Shown: positions 34,280 to 44,279 of the stretch, one piece after another
How the letters are laid out: the number at the start of each line of letters is the position of its first letter
Numbering within the stretch: position 1 is the first letter of the stretch
NCBI RefSeq assembly: GCF_002975275.1
Contig: NZ_PCOQ01000004.1
Location: 124,001 to 188,000 of the forward strand
DNA: 64,000 bases
Reading direction: 5' to 3'
From: Achromobacter sp. MYb9
Lineage (GTDB): Bacteria > Pseudomonadota > Gammaproteobacteria > Burkholderiales > Burkholderiaceae_B
Made by a program: the position numbers and the translations under genes
The notes under the pieces: model-generated
What the model was told of the DNA's origin: nothing
Databases searched by the model: none
What the model saw: the letters and a program-made list of their open reading frames with translations, nothing else

Positions 34280-35149
34280 ATGCAGACAACCACCCCCACC
34301 GCGGCCGCTCCCAAGCCTTTCAAGCCGCGCAGCCGCTACCGTTCCCTGGAATTCGTGCTGGGCGCGCTGCTCACCGGTGTCATGGTCCTGCTGGTGCTCA
34401 GCTCCGGCTGGCTGTTCCCGGATGGCGGCGAATCCATGGACCTGGCCGCCCGCCTGATGGCGCCCTTCTCGTCCGCCGCCCATCCGTTCGGCACCGATCC
34501 GCTGGGCCGCGACGTGCTGGCCCGCGTGATCGTCGGCGGCAAGATTTCGCTGATGGTGGGCTTTGCGTCCGTGCTCGGCGGCGCGTTGCTGGGCATCATC
34601 ATGGGCCTCATCGCCGGCTACTACCGCGGCTTCTGGGACATGATCGTCATGCGCTTCGCGGACGTGCAGCTGGCGCTGCCCTTCATCCTGGTGGCCATCA
34701 CGTTCATCGCCATCCTGGGCGGCGGCTTGTACAACGTGATCTTCTTCATGATCGTGTCGCAATGGGTGCAATATGCGCGCCTGGTCCGGGCGCAAGTGCT
34801 GGCGCTGCGTGAACGCGAGTTCGTGCTGGCCGCCCGCGCGTTCGGCGTGCGCGACCTGGCCATGATCCGCCACCACATCGTGCCCAACCTGCTGGGCCCG
34901 CTGGTAATCCTGATGACGCTCAACGTGGCCAACAACATCCTGCTGGAAAGCAGCCTGACCTTCCTGGGCCTGGGCGTGGATCCCATGATCCCCAGCTGGG
35001 GAGGTATGCTTGCCGATGGCCGCACCTACATGCAGACCGCATGGTGGGTCAGCGTCTTCCCCGGCCTGGCGATCATGCTGACCGTGCTGGGCTTGAACCT
35101 GCTTGGCGACTGGTTGCGGGACCGCCTGGATCCCACCGGTAAGGTGTAA
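34280..35149 (+). CDS. peptide ABC transporter permease (DppC-like)
   Basis: A 289-residue permease. The N-terminal HPFGTDPLGRDVLARVIVG motif is the DppC/OppC hallmark. The coupling loop REFVLAARAFGVRDLAMIRHHIVPN and a C-terminal SSLTFLGLGVDP segment follow. The N-terminal 25 residues are a low-complexity Thr/Ala/Pro leader. It follows the first permease by 5 nt and ends the transporter operon; a strong terminator is 3 nt downstream. Confidence 0.95.
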   Translation: MQTTTPTAAAPKPFKPRSRYRSLEFVLGALLTGVMVLLVLSSGWLFPDGGESMDLAARLMAPFSSAAHPFGTDPLGRDVLARVIVGGKISLMVGFASVLGGALLGIIMGLIAGYYRGFWDMIVMRFADVQLALPFILVAITFIAILGGGLYNVIFFMIVSQWVQYARLVRAQVLALREREFVLAARAFGVRDLAMIRHHIVPNLLGPLVILMTLNVANNILLESSLTFLGLGVDPMIPSWGGMLADGRTYMQTAWWVSVFPGLAIMLTVLGLNLLGDWLRDRLDPTGKV

Positions 35150-35152
35150 GGC

Positions 35153-35176
35153 AAATGCCCCGCAAGGGGCATTTTT
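35153..35176 (+). terminator. intrinsic terminator after the peptide transporter operon
   Basis: AAATGCCCC (35153-35161) pairs with GGGGCATTT (35166-35174) over GCAA, ending in a T-run to 35176. It separates the transporter operon from the M14 peptidase gene, so that gene needs readthrough or its own promoter. Confidence 0.93.
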
Positions 35177-35218
35177 CCCATTACCGGATGACGAAAGAAC
35201 ACCGAAGGAATTGAAAGC

Positions 35219-36958
35219 ATGTCTTTGCTGGAAAAAACATTCGACCGCACGCTGGACGCCTGGACGCACGCCTACATGGCTCCCGCCTGGCGCGGCGCGG
35301 TCGTGGAAGGTTGGTTGTTTGAAGGCGTGGAGGCCCGACGGGCGGCCGAGGCGCGGCTGGCACAGGCGGGCGTCACTGCGCGGTTTCGTAGCGCCTACAA
35401 GCCGTTGGTGCACTTCTTCCTGGAAGAGGTCGACCGCGAAGGGCTGGTGTCCGCCCTGGTGCGTTATCCGCTGCACGAGCATGCCCAGGCCAAGCGCTTC
35501 ACGCTGGAAGCCTATCCGCTGGTAGCCCTGATGGAGGGCGTGCACGTGGTCATGCAACCCGGCGCGTCGGACCTGCACTACGACGTCGCCCTGACCTATG
35601 CCGACGGGCGCAAGGTGGACGCGCGCGTCTTCGCCCCCAACCAGTTGGGCCAGACCCAGGACGGCAAGCCCGAACTATCGCCCACCGGCTGGCTGCGCGT
35701 GCGCGACGCCGAAGGCCAGGTCCAGGCCGATGCCGCCCAAGCCACTGAATATCAGCAAGTGTTCCGCAGCATCGTCGATACCGTGCGCAACCACGCGTGG
35801 GGCACGCACGAACCGTACTTCGACCGCCTGGAAATCCGCGTCGACCTGCCAGGCATGGACTTTGCCCTGCCGCTGGACGAAGAGATCATCAGCACGTTCG
35901 AAGCGCTGCACGAAGACGTGTATTTTTCATTGCTGGAACATTTCCAGCACCACTCCGGCCGCCCCTCCGGCGACCGCGGCCTGCAGCCCGGCCAGATCAT
36001 CCCCGATATCCGTCGTCATGACGGCGCGGCGCGTGTGCAGATTTCCGTTGAACCGTTCGAGGCGCCGGCCCCTGTCGTCGCCTCGCCGCTTGACGCCCCG
36101 CTGGCCCAGCGCCGCGAACCCTTGACCGCCGGTCAGATCGCCGGCTGCATGGCGGCGTTCGGCGGCGACGCGTTTCAGGCCGTGTCGCGCCAGGGCCGCC
36201 CGGTACTGGGCACGTACGTGCGCGGCCCCGGGCCGGCGGTCTTCATTTCAGGCGCGCAGCACGCCAACGAGACATCTGGCGTGGTGGGCGCCCTGCGCGC
36301 CGCGCAGACGCTGGCCGCCCACGGCAACGCGCATTTCGCGCTGATCGCCGCCGAAAACCCCGACGGCTACGCGCTGTTCAACCGCCTGCGCGAACATCAT
36401 CCGCGCCACATGCTGCACGCGTCGCGCTACAGCGCGTTGGGCGACGACATCGCGTACCGCGAACACGCGCCCTTCTTCGAACGCGATGGCCGCCACCAGG
36501 CGCATGCGATCAGCGGCGCGCAGCTGCATATCAATCTGCATGGCTATCCCGCGCATGAATGGACCCGTCCGCTGTCGGGTTATCTGCCCCGAAATTTCGA
36601 ACTGTGGACCGTGCCGAAGGGTTTTTTCCTGGTGCTGCGCCACCATCCAGGCTGGAGCGAACGCGCGCACCGCCTGATCGAAGGCGTGACGGCCCGCTTG
36701 GCTCGCACTGTGCCGGGGCTGGTTGAATTCAATGCGCGCCAGCTGGAACTGTTTCATGCGCACGCGCTTGAATCCGGCTTTGACGTGCTGAACGGCATTC
36801 CGGTGCAGATCACGGAAAGCGATCGCGAAGAACTGCCCCTGGCGCTGATCTCGGAGTTTCCGGATGAAACCGTCTACGGAGACCGTTTTGTTTTCGCGCA
36901 TACTGTGCAGATGGAAACCGTCCTGGCGGCTACCGAGCTGTATCGTTCAGGGCTGTAG
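35219..36958 (+). CDS. M14-family zinc metallopeptidase, cytoplasmic
   Basis: A 579-residue protein with a carboxypeptidase-type catalytic domain at about 335-560. Zinc ligands are His348 and Glu351 (GAQHANETSG) and His441 (HINLHGYPAHEW); the catalytic Glu is Glu546 (LISEFPDE). Residues 1-300 form a large N-terminal region (PLVHFFLEEVDREGLVSALVRYPL) that I cannot assign. No signal peptide is seen, so it should act on peptides inside the cell, fitting its place behind a peptide importer. AAGGAA precedes the ATG. Confidence 0.85.
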   Translation: MSLLEKTFDRTLDAWTHAYMAPAWRGAVVEGWLFEGVEARRAAEARLAQAGVTARFRSAYKPLVHFFLEEVDREGLVSALVRYPLHEHAQAKRFTLEAYPLVALMEGVHVVMQPGASDLHYDVALTYADGRKVDARVFAPNQLGQTQDGKPELSPTGWLRVRDAEGQVQADAAQATEYQQVFRSIVDTVRNHAWGTHEPYFDRLEIRVDLPGMDFALPLDEEIISTFEALHEDVYFSLLEHFQHHSGRPSGDRGLQPGQIIPDIRRHDGAARVQISVEPFEAPAPVVASPLDAPLAQRREPLTAGQIAGCMAAFGGDAFQAVSRQGRPVLGTYVRGPGPAVFISGAQHANETSGVVGALRAAQTLAAHGNAHFALIAAENPDGYALFNRLREHHPRHMLHASRYSALGDDIAYREHAPFFERDGRHQAHAISGAQLHINLHGYPAHEWTRPLSGYLPRNFELWTVPKGFFLVLRHHPGWSERAHRLIEGVTARLARTVPGLVEFNARQLELFHAHALESGFDVLNGIPVQITESDREELPLALISEFPDETVYGDRFVFAHTVQMETVLAATELYRSGL

Positions 36959-37020
36959 GAAACATGAAGGCGTGGCGGCGAAGGACCGCGGCGCCTTTGA
37001 CAAACAGAATCAATAAGAAA

Positions 37021-37458
37021 ATGAATATCCGAGAACGCAATCACGGCGACGATCTGGTCCTGGCGGACATCTGGCTCCGTTCGGTGCGGGCCACGCATTC
37101 CTTCCTGACCGAGAAAGAGATTCAGGCCATGTACCCGCAGGTGCTCAACACCTACCTGCCGTCGGTGCGCGTGTGGGTCTGCGAGGACGATGCCGGCGAA
37201 CTCGCCGGTTTCATGGGCCTGTCCGGCAACAAGGTGGAAATGCTGTTCGTGGACGCCAACAAGCGCGGCAAGGGCGCCGGCCGCCGCCTGCTGAACTTCG
37301 CGCGGTCGCTGCACGGCACCCTGCTGGTCGACGTGAACGAGCAGAACCCGCAGGCGCATGGCTTCTACAAGCACTACGGCTTCGAAGACACGGGCCGCTC
37401 GGCCCAAGACGATGCGGGCCGCCCGTTTCCGATCATCCACATGAAGCTGGCGGGCTAA
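37021..37458 (+). CDS. GNAT acetyltransferase (YjaB-like)
   Basis: A 145-residue N-acetyltransferase. The acetyl-CoA pyrophosphate loop is ANKRGKGAGRRLL (Q/RxxGxG/A type), preceded by a KVEMLFVD strand, with a NPQAHGFYKHYGFEDTG C-terminal motif typical of YjaB-like members. The ATG at 37021 is preferred over one at 36964, whose added 19 residues are basic and unlike the family. The acceptor is unknown. Confidence 0.87.
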   Translation: MNIRERNHGDDLVLADIWLRSVRATHSFLTEKEIQAMYPQVLNTYLPSVRVWVCEDDAGELAGFMGLSGNKVEMLFVDANKRGKGAGRRLLNFARSLHGTLLVDVNEQNPQAHGFYKHYGFEDTGRSAQDDAGRPFPIIHMKLAG

Positions 37459-37462
37459 CGGG

Positions 37463-37489
37463 GCGCAACCGCCGCTTGATGGGTTGCGC
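37463..37489. terminator. inverted repeat between convergent genes, possible terminator
   Basis: GCGCAACC (37463-37470) and GGTTGCGC (37482-37489) form an 8-bp stem with an 11-base loop. There is no U-tract, so it is a weak or factor-dependent terminator at best. It sits between the GNAT gene and the convergent oxidoreductase-like gene. Confidence 0.5.
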
Positions 37490-37537
37490 GGCCAGGCGTC
37501 GCCATTCTTGCCGCCGGCCCCTCGCGCTTCACCTTTT

Positions 37538-37723
37538 CTACGGATGCGGTGGCTCGTGACGGGCGCGCCACGCTTTCAGCGCATCGCGGTAGTTTTCCAT
37601 GGCTTCTTCGTAACGATCATAGACGCAGGGGATGCAACCGCTGTTGCAGCATTCCTCGGGCGCGGGGCGCTCTGGGGGGACAGGCTGCGGGTCGGGGTCT
37701 TCGGGAATTATCGGGGTGCTCAT
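37538..37723 (-). CDS. oxidoreductase-like domain small protein
   Basis: A 61-residue protein that is nearly all one 'oxidoreductase-like, N-terminal' domain. It has a proline-rich N-terminus (PDPQPVPPERPAPEE), then CCNSGCIPCVYDRYEEAMENYRDAL. Four clustered cysteines suggest metal or disulfide chemistry. The domain name comes from fused eukaryotic proteins; no activity is established for the bacterial single-domain forms. Confidence 0.82.
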   Translation of the reverse strand: MSTPIIPEDPDPQPVPPERPAPEECCNSGCIPCVYDRYEEAMENYRDALKAWRARHEPPHP

Positions 37724-37753
37724 GACGCAATGTTAGCGCCGATCCGCCGGCTC

Positions 37754-38311
37754 TCAGGCGCTTGCTTGCGCATGCGCCGAGCGCCATTGCATGCGGCGGA
37801 TTTCGTAGCGGACCTTGGCGCTGGCATCGTCGCCGGACGTTTCACCCACATACTGCAAGCCGGCCTTTTCCATGACGCGGCGCGACGCCGCGTTCGATCG
37901 CAGCGCCACGGCCGACAGCACATCCACCGGCAGCAATTCGAACCCCATTTCGATCAACGCCGCCGCGATCTCGCCCGCATAGCCCCGCCCCCAGCAATCA
38001 GGAACGAACGCGTAGGCGAGTTCGATGGCGCCTTGATCGCCGGAGACCGTGTACTTGAGGCCGGCGCGGCCGGCCATCGCGCCGGTGTAGCGGTCCTCGA
38101 GCACGTACATGCCGTAGCCATACTCCAACCAATGCGCGACGTTTTGCGCCACATACAGCCGACTGGCGGCGGCGTCACGCGTGCCGCCCATCGTCTGCAT
38201 CAGGCCGGCGTCGGCGTGCATGTCGGTGATGAACGGCAGGTGACCCTGCCGCATGCGCTGTGCGCGCAGACGGAGGGTCAGGAAGGCATCGGGGAACACG
38301 GCATGCGGCAT
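37754..38311 (-). CDS. GNAT acetyltransferase (RimJ-like)
   Basis: A 185-residue N-acetyltransferase of the RimJ/RimL branch. The N-terminus has LTLRLRAQRMRQGHLPFITDMHAD, the acetyl-CoA loop is PDCWGRGYAGEIAAALI, and the C-terminal NAASRRVMEKAGLQYVG motif is typical. It may acetylate a protein N-terminus or a small molecule; this cannot be settled from sequence. It lies 7 nt after the transglycosylase stop on the same strand. Confidence 0.9.
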   Translation of the reverse strand: MPHAVFPDAFLTLRLRAQRMRQGHLPFITDMHADAGLMQTMGGTRDAAASRLYVAQNVAHWLEYGYGMYVLEDRYTGAMAGRAGLKYTVSGDQGAIELAYAFVPDCWGRGYAGEIAAALIEMGFELLPVDVLSAVALRSNAASRRVMEKAGLQYVGETSGDDASAKVRYEIRRMQWRSAHAQASA

Positions 38312-38318
38312 GGGGCGC

Positions 38319-39866
38319 TCACTTGGGCGAGAGCGCCCGCGCCGCCACCGGCGGATCGGCCTTCAGGACATCCAGGATGCGCTTGCCCACGCGGCCGTCC
38401 TGCGGCAGATTGCGGCGCTCTTGCTCGGCACGCACCGCGTCGCGGGTCTTGGCGCCCGGAATGCCATCCGCCACGCCGATGTCGTAGCCACGACCGTAGA
38501 GGTCTTCCTGCAGCTGTTTGATCTCGGCCCGCGACAGGCCGGGATCATCCGTCGGCCACGCGGCCACGATAGCGGGGCCGCCCTGCAAGCGGTTCAGCAG
38601 CAGCGACACCGCCAGGCCGTAGCGGCGCGACTGGTTGTAATGCAGGATGGCGTCAAAGTTGACCGTGGCCAGGAACACCGGACCCTTGGCGCCGGTGGGC
38701 GCGAACAGATAGGCCTGCTCGTCGTTGCCCGAGGGCAGCTTCAGCACGGAGCCGTCGCCCTGTTTCAGGCCGGCCTGGGCCCACTGCGCGATCGTGCGAC
38801 GGTCTTGCGAACCCACGTATTCAGCGTCGGGTTCGGGCGGGATGGCGGCGGCCAGTTCAGCCGGCACACGCACTTCCACGACGGCCGGCAGACCGTGTGT
38901 CCATTTGGCGCGACGCTTGCGCAAATGGCTGGCGGTGGACGCCAGCGCATCGGGCAGCGAGTTGTAGAGGTCGATGCGGCCGTCGCCGTCGCCGTCCGCG
39001 GCCAGTTCATAGAACGACGTCGGGATGAACTGCGTCATGCCGAAGGCGCCGCTCCAGGACCCCACGAAACTATCCGCAGGCACCGTGCCGTCACGCAGCA
39101 GACGCACCGACGCGTAGGCGTTCTTTTCCCACAGGGTCTTGTTTTCGGTGCAGGCACGGGTCAACCAGGCGTTCAGCACGTCGGTCTTGCCGATCTGGCG
39201 GCCATAGTTGGTTTCGATGCCGAAGATGGCGACGAGCGTGGCCGGATCCACTTGATACTGCTGGCCGATCGCAGCCAGTTGCGGGCCCACCTTTTTCATT
39301 ACGGCGCGGCCGTCGTTGACGCGTTCATCGTCCACGGTCTTGGCGATGTAGTCCCACCAGCTTTCGCGCCCTTCCGGCTGGCCCTTGGCGGACGCCACGG
39401 TCGTGGGCAGCAGCTTGGCGTTGGCGGTGTACTTGTCCCAGTCGGCGACGGTCAGGCCGTTGGCGGCCGCGCCCTTGCGCAGCTTCGCGATGCAAGCCTT
39501 GGTGTCCAGCTCGGTCGGCACAATGACCGTGGGCGCGGCAGCCGGCGCGGCGGCGGGCATCACCGTCGCCGTTGCGGCCGGCTCGGCGGTCGTGGCTGGC
39601 GCCGCCGCAGGGGGGGGTGACACGGCGGGAGCCGGGGCGGCGGCCGGTTTCTGTCCGGCGGCTTGCGCGGCGGTCACGTCATCAAACGTGCGCTTCGGCG
39701 TCAAGGTCGGTTGCACCGGCGCCGGGGCGGGCGACTGGGCGCGCGAGCCCGTAGCCGACTCGGGAGATTGCGCTTGCGCGGCGCCGGCGGTAGCCGCCAT
39801 CACGGCGGCGGCCAGCAAGGCGCGGGAAAAGGTATCGATTCGAGGGCCTGAGGAACGCGAACGCAT
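38319..39866 (-). CDS. lytic murein transglycosylase, MltB family
   Basis: A 515-residue exported enzyme that cleaves peptidoglycan between MurNAc and GlcNAc. A signal peptide ends near residue 33. Residues 38-115 are an Ala/Pro-rich linker. The catalytic domain follows, with Glu218 in GIETNYGR and the family segments SGAFGMTQFIPTSFY and DGDGDGRIDLYNSLPDALAS. The C-terminus carries a peptidoglycan-binding repeat (LQEDLYGRGYDIGVADGIPG). The signal peptide has no lipobox, so it is likely soluble. Confidence 0.93.
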   Translation of the reverse strand: MRSRSSGPRIDTFSRALLAAAVMAATAGAAQAQSPESATGSRAQSPAPAPVQPTLTPKRTFDDVTAAQAAGQKPAAAPAPAVSPPPAAAPATTAEPAATATVMPAAAPAAAPTVIVPTELDTKACIAKLRKGAAANGLTVADWDKYTANAKLLPTTVASAKGQPEGRESWWDYIAKTVDDERVNDGRAVMKKVGPQLAAIGQQYQVDPATLVAIFGIETNYGRQIGKTDVLNAWLTRACTENKTLWEKNAYASVRLLRDGTVPADSFVGSWSGAFGMTQFIPTSFYELAADGDGDGRIDLYNSLPDALASTASHLRKRRAKWTHGLPAVVEVRVPAELAAAIPPEPDAEYVGSQDRRTIAQWAQAGLKQGDGSVLKLPSGNDEQAYLFAPTGAKGPVFLATVNFDAILHYNQSRRYGLAVSLLLNRLQGGPAIVAAWPTDDPGLSRAEIKQLQEDLYGRGYDIGVADGIPGAKTRDAVRAEQERRNLPQDGRVGKRILDVLKADPPVAARALSPK

Positions 39867-39940
39867 GGTAATCCTGAAAAATCGAAGTCAGCCGGGATCG
39901 TACCGCGACCAGCCGCCGAAATCGAACCGCAAGCGCGGTG

Positions 39941-41311
39941 CTAGGCGGCCGGCCTGCTTATTGGCGCGACCGGCGGCTCGCGCAACACCCGCAGGCAGAC
40001 CACCATGGCGATCACGCTGAACAGGGCAAACCCCAAGGTCTGCCCCAGCATCACCCCCTCGGGGCCGCCGTAATGCGCGCCCAGCCACACGAACGGCAAG
40101 GTGCCCAAGGTAGCGCGCAGCCAGCCGATGACCGTGGAATACGTGGCGTAGCCCAGGTTGTTGAACACGGCGATCGACACGAAGAACAGGCTGTTCACCG
40201 CCCAGGCGAAACTGCCGTAGCGGCAGAAGAAGATGATCAGGTCGCGCCCCGGGCCGGTGACCTGGAACACGTCCGGCACCCAGGGCGCAAGCACCGCCAG
40301 CACGATGGCGGCGGCAAACCCATAGCACAGGGCCCATCGCGATGTCAGCCTTACGGTCTGTTTCACACGGTCCCATTGCCCCGAGCCCAGGTTTTGCCCA
40401 AGAATGGGGCCCATGGCGCCCGGCAGCACGAAGAACAGCGAATAGGCCAGTTGCAGCAAGCGGTCCACTACCGTGGCGCCCGCCATGACGCTGGGGCCGA
40501 AGCTGGCATAGGTGGACGCGGTGAAGATCACCGCCGCCGGCGTCGCCAGCGTGGTCAGCGCGGCGGGCAAGGCGATCTTGCCGATGGCGGCCAGGTCGGC
40601 CCGCAACGTGCGCAACACGGGCCACGCCACCAGGCGATGCGTGCGGAACACCAGCCATGCGCCCAGTGCCACCGTCGCCAGACGGCCCACGCCGCTCGCC
40701 CACGCGATGCCTTCCATGCCGCCGTCCAGCACGAAGATGACGATGGGATCCAGCACCGCCACCGTGGCGGTGCCCGCCAGCAGTACCCACATGGACTGGC
40801 GGCCGCGGCCGGCGGCGCGCAGCAGGTTGGACAGCATCATGCCGATACCCATCATCACGGCGAAGGGCGTGGTGATCAACACGTACGACAGCAAGTGCGC
40901 GCGCACGTCTTCTGCCAACCCGATGGCGGCGGTGAACGGCCCGATCGCCGCCAGGAACACCGCGCCGGCCGCGACTCCCGCCGCCGCCATCAAGATCAGC
41001 GACGCTCCGGCCAGGGTACGCGCACGCGGCGCATTGCCGGCCCCCAGCGCGCGCGACACCTGCGCGGCGCCGCCTACCGTGACGCCGATGCAGACTGCCG
41101 TGATCGTGAACTGCGTCATCGACCCGAACCCCACTGCGCCCAGCACGGCTTCATCCTTCAGCGTGCCCAGGTACAGCAGCGACAGAAACTCCACCGCGAA
41201 GACGGCCAGCATGCTGGCCCAGCCGGTGAGGATCATTTCCAGGACGTGGGGGCCCAAGGGCCCGGAGATGAAGCGGGCGCGCGGGGCGGCGGCGCGAGTG
41301 ACGGTGGCCAA
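39941..41311 (-). CDS. MATE-family multidrug/Na+(H+) antiporter
   Basis: A 456-residue protein with 12 hydrophobic helices in two halves, matching MATE exporters. Conserved parts are GTLKDEAVLGAVGFGSMTQF near helix 2 and PGAMGPILGQNLGSGQWDRVKQTV in the second half. The start codon is a TTG at 41311, 8 nt after the lipoprotein stop; the next Met is at residue 26 inside helix 1. The tight spacing suggests translational coupling with the lipoprotein gene. Confidence 0.9.
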   Translation of the reverse strand: MATVTRAAAPRARFISGPLGPHVLEMILTGWASMLAVFAVEFLSLLYLGTLKDEAVLGAVGFGSMTQFTITAVCIGVTVGGAAQVSRALGAGNAPRARTLAGASLILMAAAGVAAGAVFLAAIGPFTAAIGLAEDVRAHLLSYVLITTPFAVMMGIGMMLSNLLRAAGRGRQSMWVLLAGTATVAVLDPIVIFVLDGGMEGIAWASGVGRLATVALGAWLVFRTHRLVAWPVLRTLRADLAAIGKIALPAALTTLATPAAVIFTASTYASFGPSVMAGATVVDRLLQLAYSLFFVLPGAMGPILGQNLGSGQWDRVKQTVRLTSRWALCYGFAAAIVLAVLAPWVPDVFQVTGPGRDLIIFFCRYGSFAWAVNSLFFVSIAVFNNLGYATYSTVIGWLRATLGTLPFVWLGAHYGGPEGVMLGQTLGFALFSVIAMVVCLRVLREPPVAPISRPAA

Positions 41312-41319
41312 GGCGCGGC

Positions 41320-42033
41320 CTACCGTGCCGCGGGCAGGTTGGCGAACCAGTACTGGAACACGCTGCTTTCGTTGGAATACCAGGGCAGCATGCCGATGGA
41401 ATCGGACTCGCGCCGCACGGTCACCAGCAAGCCGCCGGCTTCGGGGCGAAACAACGCCACATGCCGCCGCACGCCCATGGATTCGTACTGGCGCCAGTCA
41501 TGCCGCACGCTGACCCACAGCCGGCCCTGCGCGCAACCCGTGTGGCGCCGGATGCCGTCAGGCACGCCAGGCCTGGCGTCGTGAGTCAACGCGGCGGGAT
41601 CTTGCGCGCCATTCAGCAAAGGCAGGTGCGCGGCCGACCGGGCCCCGCGCCCGTCCAGGGCCAGCACGGCCCATCCGCCAGCAGCGGGCGCGAACGCCAC
41701 GGTGGCCGCGGAGGTCGACTGCCATTCCGGCAGCAGGTTGTCGTGCATGCCCTGAAGGTCCAGCGGGTAGTACAGGAAATTGCGAAGGTCGGCGAGCGAC
41801 TTCGTTTCGCGGTCGCCCGAGCGGTACTCGCCTTGCGCGCGGTACGTGCCCGTCAGGTCCGGGCATTGCGCCGGATCCGACGGCAGCACCACGGGCGTGC
41901 CGTCCCGAAATGGCGGCCATTTGACGGAGACCTCGTCCACCTTGGAGACGCCGCACGCGCTCAACGCCAGCGTCGCCAACCCCGCCGCCGCAAGCCGCAT
42001 CATTCGTCGCGCGCCCAGTCCCGTTGCATTCAT
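41320..42033 (-). CDS. lipoprotein of unknown function
   Basis: A 237-residue protein I do not recognise by family. A signal peptide ends in a lipobox LALSAC (acylated Cys27). The body is beta-rich with a CPDLTGTYRAQGEY segment resembling small barrel lipoproteins. The start at 42033 has an AAGGAG site, so the long open frame above it is rejected. It precedes the MATE pump gene by 8 nt, but a pump-assisting role is only inferred. Confidence 0.8.
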   Translation of the reverse strand: MNATGLGARRMMRLAAAGLATLALSACGVSKVDEVSVKWPPFRDGTPVVLPSDPAQCPDLTGTYRAQGEYRSGDRETKSLADLRNFLYYPLDLQGMHDNLLPEWQSTSAATVAFAPAAGGWAVLALDGRGARSAAHLPLLNGAQDPAALTHDARPGVPDGIRRHTGCAQGRLWVSVRHDWRQYESMGVRRHVALFRPEAGGLLVTVRRESDSIGMLPWYSNESSVFQYWFANLPAAR

Positions 42034-42190
42034 GGCTGTCTCCTTGCTTGCCAGCTTTCGGGTAACTCCCACTGGCGGCCGCCCCGTATTCATTGTTGTG
42101 TCTGGCGACGAACTATATCCGAATCCCGCAGCGCCGTTGCCAAGCGCCTGACGCAGGGGAATAATCGGCCCATCGCTTCCCGCCCGCGCC

Positions 42191-44121
<1,931 letters not shown>

Positions 44122-44150
44122 GCGGCGCTAAAAAACCAGGCGGCACCCAG

Positions 44151-44171
44151 GCCATGCGGGATCCGCATGGC
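44151..44171. promoter_or_regulatory. 21-bp palindrome between deaminase and esterase genes
   Basis: GCCATGCGG (44151-44159), GAT, CCGCATGGC (44163-44171) is an exact 9-bp inverted repeat. It lies 29 nt after the adenine deaminase stop and 109 nt before the esterase ATG. No U-tract follows, so it may be an operator for the esterase-Bug operon or a weak terminator. Confidence 0.45.
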
Positions 44172-44279
44172 AATGTTCAAAACCGGCATGGCTGCCCTGC
44201 TCCGATCTTCCCTACCATAGCCCCACGGTTACGGCGCCTTCCGGCACCGGCCGCACGACAACGATGCAAGGGGCAGGAT

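Noticed and set aside
36990-37020. FNR-like box TTGAC...ATCAA upstream of the GNAT gene
   Set aside because: The half-sites are seven bases apart rather than four, and one is imperfect, so it does not fit an FNR site.
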